From assembly GCF_007750395.1 (NCBI RefSeq), contig NZ_CP036281.1, positions 3,371,001 through 3,435,000 on the forward strand: a DNA stretch of 64,000 nt, read 5' to 3'. Below the pieces are notes generated by a model. The model searched no databases. It saw nothing but the letters and a program-made list of their open reading frames with translations, and was not told the origin of the DNA. Position numbers and translations under genes: made by a program. Positions within the stretch are counted from its first letter, which is position 1. Each line of letters begins with the position of its first letter. Origin of the DNA: Polystyrenella longa (GTDB taxonomy: Bacteria; Planctomycetota; Planctomycetia; Planctomycetales; Planctomycetaceae). Below are positions 56,170 through 64,000 of this stretch, in pieces.

Positions 56170-57867
56170 TCAGGTCTCCTGTACGCCGGAATTAGCCAGC
56201 GCGGGTTCAGCAATCTCGGTTTTACTTTTCTCCGCCGGTGATGCAGTCGTCTGCACTTGCGACTGCTTGATTCGTTCGAAGGCGATCTGCAGTTTCTGGA
56301 GAGCCTTCAGAATCGCATCACGGACGCGAGGTGACGAATCTGTTCGCATCTGGTAGAGAATATCATAAACGTTTCGCTTAGGAACATCACCGAGAATTTC
56401 GACCGCAGTTCGTCGAACCATAGGGTCTTCGTCCCCCAGCAACGCAATTAATGATTGTGATATATTCCGGTGCAACCCTAACGCGAACGCTGCCTGGGCA
56501 GTACGAATCCGTTTGCTTCGAAGAGGATCATGGATCTTTTCGTTCAGTTTTCGATAGACATCGGGATCGAGCTTATGCAATAAGACTCCTGCTTGCCGAA
56601 CCGTTCGCAATGGAGTTGAATCGAAAATTTTAAGCATGAGTTCCAAGTCAAAACTTCTCAACTCGTTTCGGGCCGCGATCTGGACCTCGGGGATATCGCT
56701 GTCGATTCGATTAATGAGTTTTTCGAAACTGGATGCCCCTGATTGAGAGCGTAACTGACTGGTCGCCCAAGCTTGAACATTTGGATCTTCCGATTCCAGA
56801 CTTTCATTGATCAGATTATCGGCCGATCGTTGATCCAACGTCGTTAAGACTTCAGTTGCTGCCAGTCGCGTCTCCGGTCCACCGTTATGAATCAACCACT
56901 TCTGAATGTTGACCTGTTGATCCACCGGCAACCGAACCCCCATCATCAAACGAATGACAGACTGATGTTGAGCCGGGAGAATTAACGGCAGTTCCCGTTC
57001 CGGTGATGCGAGCCAGCGGATCGATTTAATCTGTTGATAATTATCGGACTGAATTGCATTGAGTGATTCAGGATATTCACCAAGAAGATGACTGATAAAC
57101 TCTGAATCATCCCGCTGACGAATTGCATCAATCACTCGGATATTCGGATTCTGGATGTTCATGGAGTCGACAATGAATTGCATCACTCCATGATGCCGGC
57201 TGTGCTGCAGGATCCATTCGACTCGTTTCATGAGTCGAAGATCGGTGCTCGACATAATCTCCTTGATGTCCGGTTGAGTCGGGGATCCGAGGATCAACAA
57301 CGACTCCAGAATCAGATCGGGTTCATTATGCTGTTCGAGACGTGAAACAGTGCCCGCAATTTGCTGGATAATGTTTTTTTTCTGATAGGAAAGGCTCTCG
57401 GTATTTAAATTCGGTCCTTCTCCTTCGCTCTCCTGGCGGAAGAGCGCCTCGTAAAATTGGTCCGTCAACATCCGCATTGCTTCTGTCATGCGGGCCAGTT
57501 GCTCACCGCTGCTCGATTCCATCCGGTTAAGGATGTTGGGGATTTGAGTATAATCCGAGATGGCGACCGCCACCTCAAGCGCCAGTGACTGCAGTTCCCC
57601 TTTGTCGCGTTCCAGGCAATGTTTGACCGTTTCGCGGATGGAGTGTTTTTCTTCGAAGACCGCATCCTGAGCCAGACTGTGCAGTTCTGGCCATTTCCGA
57701 ATAATCAGCAGCTGAGAGGGCAGCTGATGCTTCTTGAGCAACGCGCGCACCGCCAGCGCCTGAATTTCACCAACGGGCACGTCCACGGCCGAAGTAAGCA
57801 AATCGCTCGCTTCGGTCGTTTTTCGGCTCGCCAGCAGATTGAATGTGGTTTCGAGGTGGGAAGTCAT
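56170..57867 (-). CDS. HEAT-repeat protein, unknown function
   Basis: A 565-residue protein from the ATG at 57867; an in-frame ATG at 58044 adds a poorly conserved leader. It is almost wholly helical, with HEAT-like repeats that become clearest toward the C terminus (VQAWATSQLRSQ, QIAARNELRSF, DEDPMVRRTAVEILGDVP, DSSPRVRDAILKALQKL). There is no signal peptide or catalytic motif, so it is likely a cytoplasmic protein-binding scaffold. The last 35 residues are a Gln/Thr/Lys-rich tail. The small membrane protein directly downstream is probably its partner; no other neighbour explains the role. Confidence 0.78.
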   Translation of the reverse strand: MTSHLETTFNLLASRKTTEASDLLTSAVDVPVGEIQALAVRALLKKHQLPSQLLIIRKWPELHSLAQDAVFEEKHSIRETVKHCLERDKGELQSLALEVAVAISDYTQIPNILNRMESSSGEQLARMTEAMRMLTDQFYEALFRQESEGEGPNLNTESLSYQKKNIIQQIAGTVSRLEQHNEPDLILESLLILGSPTQPDIKEIMSSTDLRLMKRVEWILQHSRHHGVMQFIVDSMNIQNPNIRVIDAIRQRDDSEFISHLLGEYPESLNAIQSDNYQQIKSIRWLASPERELPLILPAQHQSVIRLMMGVRLPVDQQVNIQKWLIHNGGPETRLAATEVLTTLDQRSADNLINESLESEDPNVQAWATSQLRSQSGASSFEKLINRIDSDIPEVQIAARNELRSFDLELMLKIFDSTPLRTVRQAGVLLHKLDPDVYRKLNEKIHDPLRSKRIRTAQAAFALGLHRNISQSLIALLGDEDPMVRRTAVEILGDVPKRNVYDILYQMRTDSSPRVRDAILKALQKLQIAFERIKQSQVQTTASPAEKSKTEIAEPALANSGVQET

Positions 57868-58189
57868 GAATTGATCCCGGAGAACAAACTGGAAGCTCGA
57901 CGAAGCTTCCCTCTCGTTAATATCGTATTTGAAGAATAGGATCTGCAGGACACTCCTATCCCCGTCTATATTGAGAAATACCCCTCGAATTCCGCATCGC
58001 TCCGTAAATCTCCCAATACAATCCCTCTTTCCAGACAAGCACAACAGGCACTTTCCTGTTTACCCTTCTATTCGTTACAACCCCTGTAAAGCGGTCACTG
58101 AGCGGGAAAAGTGGCAGTAAGTTCACTTCAATCAAATTTGAACACGTACTTTCAACGGGTCTTTGTGAAGGAATCACGCACTCATACAA

Positions 58190-58234
58190 AAACCGCAATG
58201 ACCAACCCCTCCTAGGGATCAATTATTGCGGTTT
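58190..58234 (-). terminator. Terminator of the Rrf2 regulator gene
   Basis: AAACCGCAAT at 58190-58199 pairs with ATTGCGGTTT at 58225-58234 around a 25-nt loop. On the minus strand a TTTTT run follows. It lies 56 bp after the Rrf2 stop. Confidence 0.7.
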
Positions 58235-58290
58235 CAGGTAGATGACTTACGGCGAATGTTGCCAACTTGGCATTGGCCAATATCAATCCA

Positions 58291-58764
58291 TCAGTCGTTT
58301 TGGGGTTGAGGTGCCTGTAGCTTGATGAATGGATTCTGATCGGCCCGTTCACAAAGTGGCGTGCTGCTCGAAGGCTCTGCCAGAATCTCCGCCAGGGTTG
58401 TACTGGCAAACGTCTTCTCGACCATCGCCAGACTTTCATCCATACGGCGATGAAGTGGGCATAAATTCGCCCCGTGTGATTTTAATCCCAGTGGGCATTG
58501 CTTGATCCGTTGAATCGGATCCACCGAATTAACGACATCCAGAATGGTCAACTCTTCAGGCGAACGATTCAGTGACATCCCCCCGCGAATACCGCGTTGA
58601 GAATTCACAATCCCGGCACGAGAGAGTCCTTGTAGAACTTTGGAAAGATAAGCCTTGGGGACCAAAGTCGCTTCGGCTATTTGTTCGGTCGTACAAGCTT
58701 CCGGAGATTTATAAGCTAACTGGACGACGGCCCTGAGGGCATACTCAACTGTTTGAGAAAACAT
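58291..58764 (-). CDS. Rrf2-family transcriptional regulator (possible Fe-S sensor)
   Basis: A 157-residue Rrf2 regulator from the ATG at 58764, where the MFSQTVEYALRAVVQLA helix begins as in NsrR/IscR; an upstream ATG at 58836 adds a polar leader. The winged helix covers about 1-78, with the PKAYLSKVLQGLSRAGIV recognition helix and the RGIRGG wing. The sensor loop has Cys90 and Cys102, 12 residues apart like the first and third cluster cysteines of NsrR, but the middle Cys is missing; Ser96-His97 are there instead. It probably senses redox, NO or iron status. Its gene is 213 bp from hemA on the same strand. Confidence 0.9.
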   Translation of the reverse strand: MFSQTVEYALRAVVQLAYKSPEACTTEQIAEATLVPKAYLSKVLQGLSRAGIVNSQRGIRGGMSLNRSPEELTILDVVNSVDPIQRIKQCPLGLKSHGANLCPLHRRMDESLAMVEKTFASTTLAEILAEPSSSTPLCERADQNPFIKLQAPQPQND

Positions 58765-58977
58765 ATGGCGGAAAAACCTATTATTGGACGCTCGCATCCC
58801 CACGGGAATATTCTCCCAATTATAGGACACATGCATCTTATTTTGTCACTTCGTGAAATCAGTGTATCTAATCTAACGCAAATTGCGAATATAAAAAACG
58901 GACCTGACTGACGAATATCCTCCCCGCGAAGATTTCAAACACGGATTTTCGGGTCGAGTTTTACAGAAATTAGTAAG

Positions 58978-60258
58978 TCAGTCCGACAACCGGAACAGTC
59001 TCCGGAGTGCGTCCATCAAGCTGTGAGGTGTCCCCTCGCGTGCCTGGTCCTTCAAAGTCTGTAGCGGCGGATGTAGTAGTTTTTTTAAGACCCGGTCGAT
59101 GGCGTAAGTGATTTCCTGCTGTTCTGTTTCATTAAGAGAATCCAACCGGGAGAATAACCGATCCAATTCCTGATCGCGTACCTCGGACCATTGTTCCATC
59201 AACCGTTTCACCACCGGCCCTGTGGCACGATGATAAAGTGCTTGCATAAATTTCTGAGTCTGCTCCTCGATGATCTGCTCACCTTTGTTAATTTCCTTGT
59301 GGCGGAGACCTCGATTTCGTTGACAGGTTTGTTCCAGGTCATCGATATCAAACAGAAAAACATTCTCATCCAGATCAGAGATCGCCGGTTCAAAATCGCG
59401 AGGTGCCCCCAGATCCAGAATGAAGACATTCTTCTGCTGGTTCTGCTTACGGGTGGCAGCAAACATCTCTTTGGTCACGATCGGTCGGTCCGCTCCTGTT
59501 GCAGAAATGATGATGTCGGCAGACGCCAGCCATTCCTCAAGCTGTTCATATGGTCGAGGAGTTCCCCCAAACTTTTCCGCGAGTGCCTCCCCACGGGTAA
59601 AGTTGCGATTCACGATGACCAGCTGCCGGACACCTTCTTCTGTCAGATAGGTGAGCGCCTCATCCGCCATTTCCCCTGCTCCAATCACCAGCACGACTTT
59701 GTCGGTGAAGGTCTCAAAGATGTTCTTGCCAAATTCCCCAACCGCCACTGAGGCAATAGAAACTTTACCTTCGGCAAGAGCCGTCTCAGAACGAACCCGA
59801 GCGGAAACGTGAATGGCATCCTGAAACCAGGCATGGGTTAATGGTCCGCAGGCACTCTTTTCGTGAGCCGCTTTGTAGGCCTGCTTCACCTGATTCACAA
59901 TCTGAGGTTCTCCCAACACCATGCTATCGAGTCCGGAAACAACTCGGAACAGATGAGTAACCGCCTCCTGATCCACCATCGCCGGGATTAGTTTAATCTG
60001 ATCATCCAGTGGGAGATGATGAAAATCAGCGAGGAAATGGAGGACTTCTTCGCGAGTAGGCAAATCAACGTCGTCTTCCTGGGCAGTGTAGATCTCAACC
60101 CGATTACAGGTAGAGAGAATCACATGCTCCGCCTTGGGAAACAGCGCAGCGAGAACGTCGTACGCTTTATTTAACGTTTCTTCATTAGGAAAGGCAATTT
60201 TTTCGCGCAGCTCCAAATTGGATTGCTCGTGACTGCAAACGACAACCTGAAAGTTCAC
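58978..60258 (-). CDS. hemA: Glutamyl-tRNA reductase
   Basis: A 426-residue protein starting at GTG, directly abutting the stop codon of hemX (TGA-GTG), so the two genes are one operon. HemA reduces glutamyl-tRNA to glutamate-1-semialdehyde, the first step of heme synthesis by the C5 route. The catalytic nucleophile is Cys51 in LSTCNRVEIYTA. GLDSMVLGEPQIVNQVK, the NADPH loop VIGAGEMADEAL and the ISATGADRP segment are typical, and the C-terminal dimerisation helices are present. Length and all motifs are normal. Confidence 0.96.
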   Translation of the reverse strand: MNFQVVVCSHEQSNLELREKIAFPNEETLNKAYDVLAALFPKAEHVILSTCNRVEIYTAQEDDVDLPTREEVLHFLADFHHLPLDDQIKLIPAMVDQEAVTHLFRVVSGLDSMVLGEPQIVNQVKQAYKAAHEKSACGPLTHAWFQDAIHVSARVRSETALAEGKVSIASVAVGEFGKNIFETFTDKVVLVIGAGEMADEALTYLTEEGVRQLVIVNRNFTRGEALAEKFGGTPRPYEQLEEWLASADIIISATGADRPIVTKEMFAATRKQNQQKNVFILDLGAPRDFEPAISDLDENVFLFDIDDLEQTCQRNRGLRHKEINKGEQIIEEQTQKFMQALYHRATGPVVKRLMEQWSEVRDQELDRLFSRLDSLNETEQQEITYAIDRVLKKLLHPPLQTLKDQAREGTPHSLMDALRRLFRLSD

Positions 60259-61215
60259 TCAGCGATTCCCCCCCGTCTGTGACAGTGGAATCTGATTCGG
60301 TTTCGTAATGGAAGACAAATGGACTTGTGACTGCCTAACCGACGGGCTGATGTGGGAATGCCAGGTATCAATGGAATCTCTGCGGCCACCGAGCAGTATT
60401 TGTAAACCAACCATCGTTAGTAAAAGGAAACCACCGGCCCAAATCGTCATCCAGGCAACCTGTCGTGATTTTGTGCCTGGCTTGATCAGTAACATCACAA
60501 AGAAGATAGCCATCACTACCCATATCAGCGCACTGGTAAGCACCACGGGATCTGTCAGGTTAAGCTGTTGTGCCTGATCTGACTTGTTGACATGTAATGT
60601 CATTGCAAACCCAGACGCGAGCCCCAAGGTAAGCAACGGAACGGAAACAATTACAGACCACCAATTCATGCGAGCCAATTTTTCCAGATTAGGAACTTTA
60701 AGTCCTCCGGGAATGGATCGTTTATGTTTGAGGCGATAATGCTGAAACAGATACATTAGACTGGTGATAAAGCTCAGCAGCACGCCGCCTATTCCGAATA
60801 TCAGAAAACTGGCATGCAGCATCGCCCAACCTCGATCCGATTTCTCACTCACCATTTCGTTGGCATCGGAACTGATGAAGTAGGCGGATACAGTAAGCAG
60901 GATTACAAAGGGATATAAAAACACCCCAAGCGCTAACTGTGGATCTCTGAGAGTGCGTATCAGGTAATACAAAACGCACAACCAGGAGAGAACCAGAAAC
61001 CAGTCGTGAGCGGAACCTACCAGTGGTGGCAGACCGTGCTGGTTACTGCGGACGATCAGATAAGTTGAATGCGCAAGAAAACCAGCGCAGGAATAGAACA
61101 TCACCACGCCGCGTAGCCAGCGAGAGGAATTGTTTAAGCGGAAGAATTCCCCCGCCAGCGCGACAATGTAGCTTGCCAGAAAACAAACGACGGTCACATT
61201 AGCTATGTCAGGCAT
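60259..61215 (-). CDS. CcsA/HemX-like cytochrome c biogenesis membrane protein
   Basis: A 318-residue membrane protein from the ATG at 61215, which has GGAG upstream and starts the first helix; the frame stays open 26 codons further, without membrane character. About eight transmembrane helices are predicted. GWAMLHASFLIFGIGGVLLSF and the WHSH segment near the C terminus provide the His residues seen in the CcsA/HemX heme-handling family. A WWSVIVSVPLLTLGLASGFAM segment is family-like. hemA follows with no gap, as in the common hemX-hemA pairing, so it likely affects heme supply or heme attachment to cytochromes. The classical WGxFWxWD motif is not evident, so HemX-like is preferred over a strict CcsA. 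Confidence 0.83.
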   Translation of the reverse strand: MPDIANVTVVCFLASYIVALAGEFFRLNNSSRWLRGVVMFYSCAGFLAHSTYLIVRSNQHGLPPLVGSAHDWFLVLSWLCVLYYLIRTLRDPQLALGVFLYPFVILLTVSAYFISSDANEMVSEKSDRGWAMLHASFLIFGIGGVLLSFITSLMYLFQHYRLKHKRSIPGGLKVPNLEKLARMNWWSVIVSVPLLTLGLASGFAMTLHVNKSDQAQQLNLTDPVVLTSALIWVVMAIFFVMLLIKPGTKSRQVAWMTIWAGGFLLLTMVGLQILLGGRRDSIDTWHSHISPSVRQSQVHLSSITKPNQIPLSQTGGNR

Positions 61216-61391
61216 AAAAACGTCAACTCCGGGACTTGCCGAACTTCTTGTTATGAAAGAGGATCCCCTCTTCCTGCACTCGATTATAACCAATCGACAG
61301 GCGAAGGGGACCCGTTCAGATTCAGTAAGCAGTCCTGGAGAGCGAATTCAACCCTTTCCACCCGGTAAAATCGCTTCGTTCCTGTTGAAAA

Positions 61392-61408
61392 TCAACCTGA
61401 CAGGTTGA
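61392..61408 (-). terminator. Probable terminator of ppk1
   Basis: TCAACCT (61392-61398) pairs with AGGTTGA (61402-61408) around GAC, and TTTTC follows on the minus strand. It starts nine bases after the ppk1 stop. The stem is short, so efficiency is uncertain. Confidence 0.5.
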
Positions 61409-61416
61409 AAACGCGA

Positions 61417-63516
61417 TTAATTATCGTTCGCCAGATGAGGCTCAAACACCATTTGATGTGTTCGTTCCGCTTCTTCTAACTCGTTTCGAGCCTGTTCGTA
61501 GAGATATTCCTGAACACGAAGCGGTTTTCGACTTCCCGCATCCACTAATTTGAACGTCTCGTTGGCAAGTAACTTGCGAGATTTGACATTATCTTTGAAG
61601 TAGGTATTCAGTGTGTTAATCAACTTCGATTTGCATTCCTTGTCATCAATCGGCACGAGCAGTTCCACCCGGCGATCCAGGTTGCGCGGCATCCAGTCAG
61701 CACTGGAAATATAAACCCGGTCGTCTCCTCCATGCAGAAAATGCAGAATCCGGCTATGTTCCAGGAAGCGATCAATAATACTGATGACGGTGATATTCTC
61801 GCTTAAACCTTTCACACCTGGTTTCAAACAACAGATTCCACGGATATTCAACCGAACTTTCACGCCAGCTTGCGACGCCTGATAGAGCGCTTCGATGATC
61901 TCGGAATCAACAAGTGAATTCATTTTGATCGTAATGCGGGCTTTCTGGCCATGTTTCTTACGGTCCGTTTCGACATTGATTAACTCGAGAATTTTTTCGC
62001 GTAACCCGATCGGTGCGACCTCGACTTTACTGAACTTCATCGGTTGCGAGTAACCACTGATCGCATTAAAGAAGTTTGACGCGTCCGCTCCCAACTCCGG
62101 GTTACAGGTCATGAAACTGATATCGCTGTACAGTTTGGCTGTTGATTCGTTGTAGTTCCCCGTTCCGAAGTGCATGTACCTCCGTATGCCGCTCGGTTCG
62201 CGACGGACAACCAGACAGATCTTGGCATGAGTCTTCAAGCCTTTCACACCGTAGATCACCTGGATCCCGACCTGCTCCAGTTCGCCCGCCCATTTGATAT
62301 TTCGCGCTTCGTCAAAACGCGCCTTTAACTCGACAAGAGCGGTAACATGTTTTCCTCGTTCGGCTGCTTCCTTCAGCGCCGCGACAATCGCGCTCTGACT
62401 ACTGGTTCGATACAAGGTCTGTTTAATTGCCAATACATCGGGGTCTGCTGCCGCCTCTTCCAGAAAGCGAACGACGGGGTCGTAGCTTTCATAGGGATGG
62501 CTGAGAAGAATATCTCGGTCTGCAATCTCTTGAAACATTGTTTTTCGCGGATCAAGACTAGCCTCACGAAGAGGTGGCCAATCCGGGTACTTCAGATGAT
62601 CGTACCCGCCTAAACCCGCCATGCGAAAATAGGCAGCCAGATCAACTGGGCCCGGAACGACATAGACACCCTGTCGATCAATGCCTAGTCCTTCGCACAG
62701 GAAGGCAAGCATATCTGACGTGATGAACTCCGAAGTCTCCAACCGGATACAAGTCCCTTCTTTTCGGGCGTCCAGAACTTCTTTCATGCCCGCCATTAAG
62801 TCCGAGGCAGAGTCTTCACGCAATTGAAAGTCGGCATTTCGAGTAATCCGAAACGGGACAGTTTCAATCACATTCTCGCCGGGAAACAACAACGGCATGA
62901 AGAGCGCAAGGGCATCCTCAAGCAGAATATACTGATAGCCACTTTCAGAAGGCAGCGTAATAAATCGCAGGTTCGTACGGGCAAAGGGAATAACGACGAA
63001 GCGGCGTTCGCCTTCCGAATTCTCCACTTGGGCGCAGACATTCAGTGACTGGTTGATCAACAGAGGGAATTCTTCATCCAGCTGCACCACCATCGGCGTC
63101 AAAATGGAGAAGACCTCTTCCTCAATTACGTTCTGAAGAACCTGATACTGTTTTTCAGTCAGTTCCTGCCGATGCTGACGAACGATTCCTTCCTGTTTCA
63201 GCGCCGGTTCCAGGTGATTGAGCAGAATATCGTATTGGTCCTGCACCATCTTTTGGCAGCGCTCTGAGATCGCCGCCATCTGCTCTACTGGAGTCAACCC
63301 TGATAGCTCGGGAGTGGTCACTTCCTGTTGAACCATCATGTTAATACTTCCCACCCGCACCATGAAGAATTCGTCCAGGTTTGAGGCAGTAATAGCGACA
63401 AACTTCAGTCTTTCCAGAAGTGGGTTTGCTTCATTCTGTGCTTCATCCAAGACGCGCTGATTGAATTCCAGCCAACTGAGTTCCCGGTTGATGAATCGTT
63501 TCGATTTGCGTCCCAT
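61417..63516 (-). CDS. ppk1: Polyphosphate kinase 1
   Basis: A 699-residue PPK1 of normal length. The N-terminal domain starts with FINRELSWLEFNQRVLDEA, followed by the head domain and the two phospholipase-D-like catalytic domains. His430 in LKTHAKICLV is the autophosphorylated residue, and His587 in HSRILHF is the second catalytic His. ALVELKARFDEARNI and FGTGNYNESTAKLYSD complete the active site. The enzyme reversibly makes polyphosphate from ATP at the membrane. The gene lies 84 bp downstream of the ppx-like gene on the same strand, so both enzymes of polyphosphate turnover are likely cotranscribed. Confidence 0.96.
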   Translation of the reverse strand: MGRKSKRFINRELSWLEFNQRVLDEAQNEANPLLERLKFVAITASNLDEFFMVRVGSINMMVQQEVTTPELSGLTPVEQMAAISERCQKMVQDQYDILLNHLEPALKQEGIVRQHRQELTEKQYQVLQNVIEEEVFSILTPMVVQLDEEFPLLINQSLNVCAQVENSEGERRFVVIPFARTNLRFITLPSESGYQYILLEDALALFMPLLFPGENVIETVPFRITRNADFQLREDSASDLMAGMKEVLDARKEGTCIRLETSEFITSDMLAFLCEGLGIDRQGVYVVPGPVDLAAYFRMAGLGGYDHLKYPDWPPLREASLDPRKTMFQEIADRDILLSHPYESYDPVVRFLEEAAADPDVLAIKQTLYRTSSQSAIVAALKEAAERGKHVTALVELKARFDEARNIKWAGELEQVGIQVIYGVKGLKTHAKICLVVRREPSGIRRYMHFGTGNYNESTAKLYSDISFMTCNPELGADASNFFNAISGYSQPMKFSKVEVAPIGLREKILELINVETDRKKHGQKARITIKMNSLVDSEIIEALYQASQAGVKVRLNIRGICCLKPGVKGLSENITVISIIDRFLEHSRILHFLHGGDDRVYISSADWMPRNLDRRVELLVPIDDKECKSKLINTLNTYFKDNVKSRKLLANETFKLVDAGSRKPLRVQEYLYEQARNELEEAERTHQMVFEPHLANDN

Positions 63517-63600
63517 AATCTCAATACTTCCCGACTAACGCTCGTTATTTGTAAGCCAAACAGGGATAGGTCTTATTTGCATTCGTGGTGATTACGACTG

Positions 63601-63999
63601 TTAAGTCGATGTCGTATCACGTCTGAGCAAAACTGGCACACCGTAGATTTCTTCAAACATCAAGTTGTTCTGCTTCAATGCGATCTGTTCAAGGGAAAGA
63701 TCCTCGACATTCCGTACATTAATTTCGAATCGGTTGTCTGTCATTTTTGTTGTGAAACTCTGGATACGTTGGCTGTACGATTGATCGAGAGCCACTGCCA
63801 CGCGGAGGATCGCTGCCAGTTTGGAAATGATGACGCGCGCATCTCGATTGAGCGAAGCAAAACCCACGTGCGATGGCTTCGGCGAAGCCCGCCGATGGTA
63901 ACGCACTATCATCGCAATCAATTCCAGATTCTTCTCACTAATTCCGAAGACTGTTGCATGCTGGATCAGATACATCGAGTGCTTGTGATAACCTCGCGT
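63601..63999 (-). CDS. ppx: Ppx/GppA phosphatase, C-terminal part (cut by window edge)
   Basis: The frame is open to the right edge; 132 residues of the C terminus are visible. HKHSMYLIQHATVFGISEKNLELIAMIVRYHRR and the FASLNRDARVIISKLAAILRVAVALDQS segment match the C-terminal HD-like domain of Ppx/GppA exopolyphosphatases, which hydrolyse polyphosphate or pppGpp. The catalytic N-terminal ASKHA part lies outside. Because ppk1 follows, exopolyphosphatase is the more likely role. A methionine at 63975 is internal and not the start. Confidence 0.85.
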   Translation of the reverse strand, partial: TRGYHKHSMYLIQHATVFGISEKNLELIAMIVRYHRRASPKPSHVGFASLNRDARVIISKLAAILRVAVALDQSYSQRIQSFTTKMTDNRFEINVRNVEDLSLEQIALKQNNLMFEEIYGVPVLLRRDTTST

Positions 64000-64000
64000 C

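Noticed and set aside
1-64000. Mobile elements, CRISPR arrays, tRNA or rRNA genes
   Set aside because: No transposase, integrase, spaced direct repeats or tRNA cloverleaf was recognised anywhere in the window.

Overview
The window looks like a chromosomal segment of a planctomycete, most likely order Planctomycetales; I cannot place it more finely from sequence alone. The evidence is a set of lineage-typical families: a giant secreted protein combining cytochrome-like, WD40, DUF1549 and DUF1553 parts followed by a DUF1501 Tat protein; a PVC-type heme-binding dehydrogenase; a BBP7-type outer-membrane barrel; a Ser/Thr kinase with membrane helices; a sulfatase; and secreted EF-hand and HEAT-repeat proteins. 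Base composition is moderate and even. I see no insertion sequence, prophage, CRISPR array, rRNA or tRNA, so this is ordinary core and lineage-specific chromosome rather than a mobile island.

Layout. 1-3 kb: 3' end of a glycolate-oxidase GlcF-like gene, a HAD phosphatase and a convergent polysaccharide deacetylase. 3.2-10 kb: the PSD1-type giant and its DUF1501 partner. 10-19 kb: a LarA-domain protein, a THUMP RNA methyltransferase, an EF-hand protein, DUF2203, an SGNH hydrolase, trpD and a STAS protein. 19-26.3 kb: a surface-polysaccharide region with sulfotransferase, Wzx-like flippase, lipoprotein, Wza-like export protein and BBP7 barrel. 26.4-33.5 kb: Ser/Thr kinase, a DUF3524/tRNA-queuosine mannosyltransferase-like protein, a large unrecognised membrane protein and a sulfatase. 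34-41.5 kb: an S41 protease, a beta-propeller protein and an ABC ATPase-permease-anchored protein operon. 41.6-49.3 kb: cysC, hisI-hisG, purU, an aldehyde dehydrogenase, an MDR reductase and small membrane proteins. 49.7-55 kb: a secreted FAD oxidoreductase and PVC-type cytochrome pair. 55-58.8 kb: small membrane proteins, a HEAT-repeat protein and an Rrf2 regulator. 59-64 kb: hemX(ccsA-like)-hemA and ppx-ppk1, both transcribed leftward.

How the genes fit together. Sulfotransferase, flippase, export lipoproteins and a PAPS-forming CysC are consistent with making and exporting a sulfated glycan, while the sulfatase and deacetylase act on such polymers; this link is inference. hemX-hemA feed tetrapyrrole synthesis and lie beside a probable Fe-S (Rrf2) sensor. 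ppx-ppk1 form the usual polyphosphate turnover pair. Several intrinsic terminators, mostly between convergent genes, define transcription units clearly.

The best leads for something little described are the ABC-permease-anchored protein operon (37.4-41.5 kb), the 763-residue membrane protein next to the queuosine mannosyltransferase homologue, the lipoprotein-Wza-BBP7 export block without glycosyltransferases, the secreted flavoprotein-cytochrome pair, and the 1-kb gene-free, hairpin-rich stretch between cysC and hisI.
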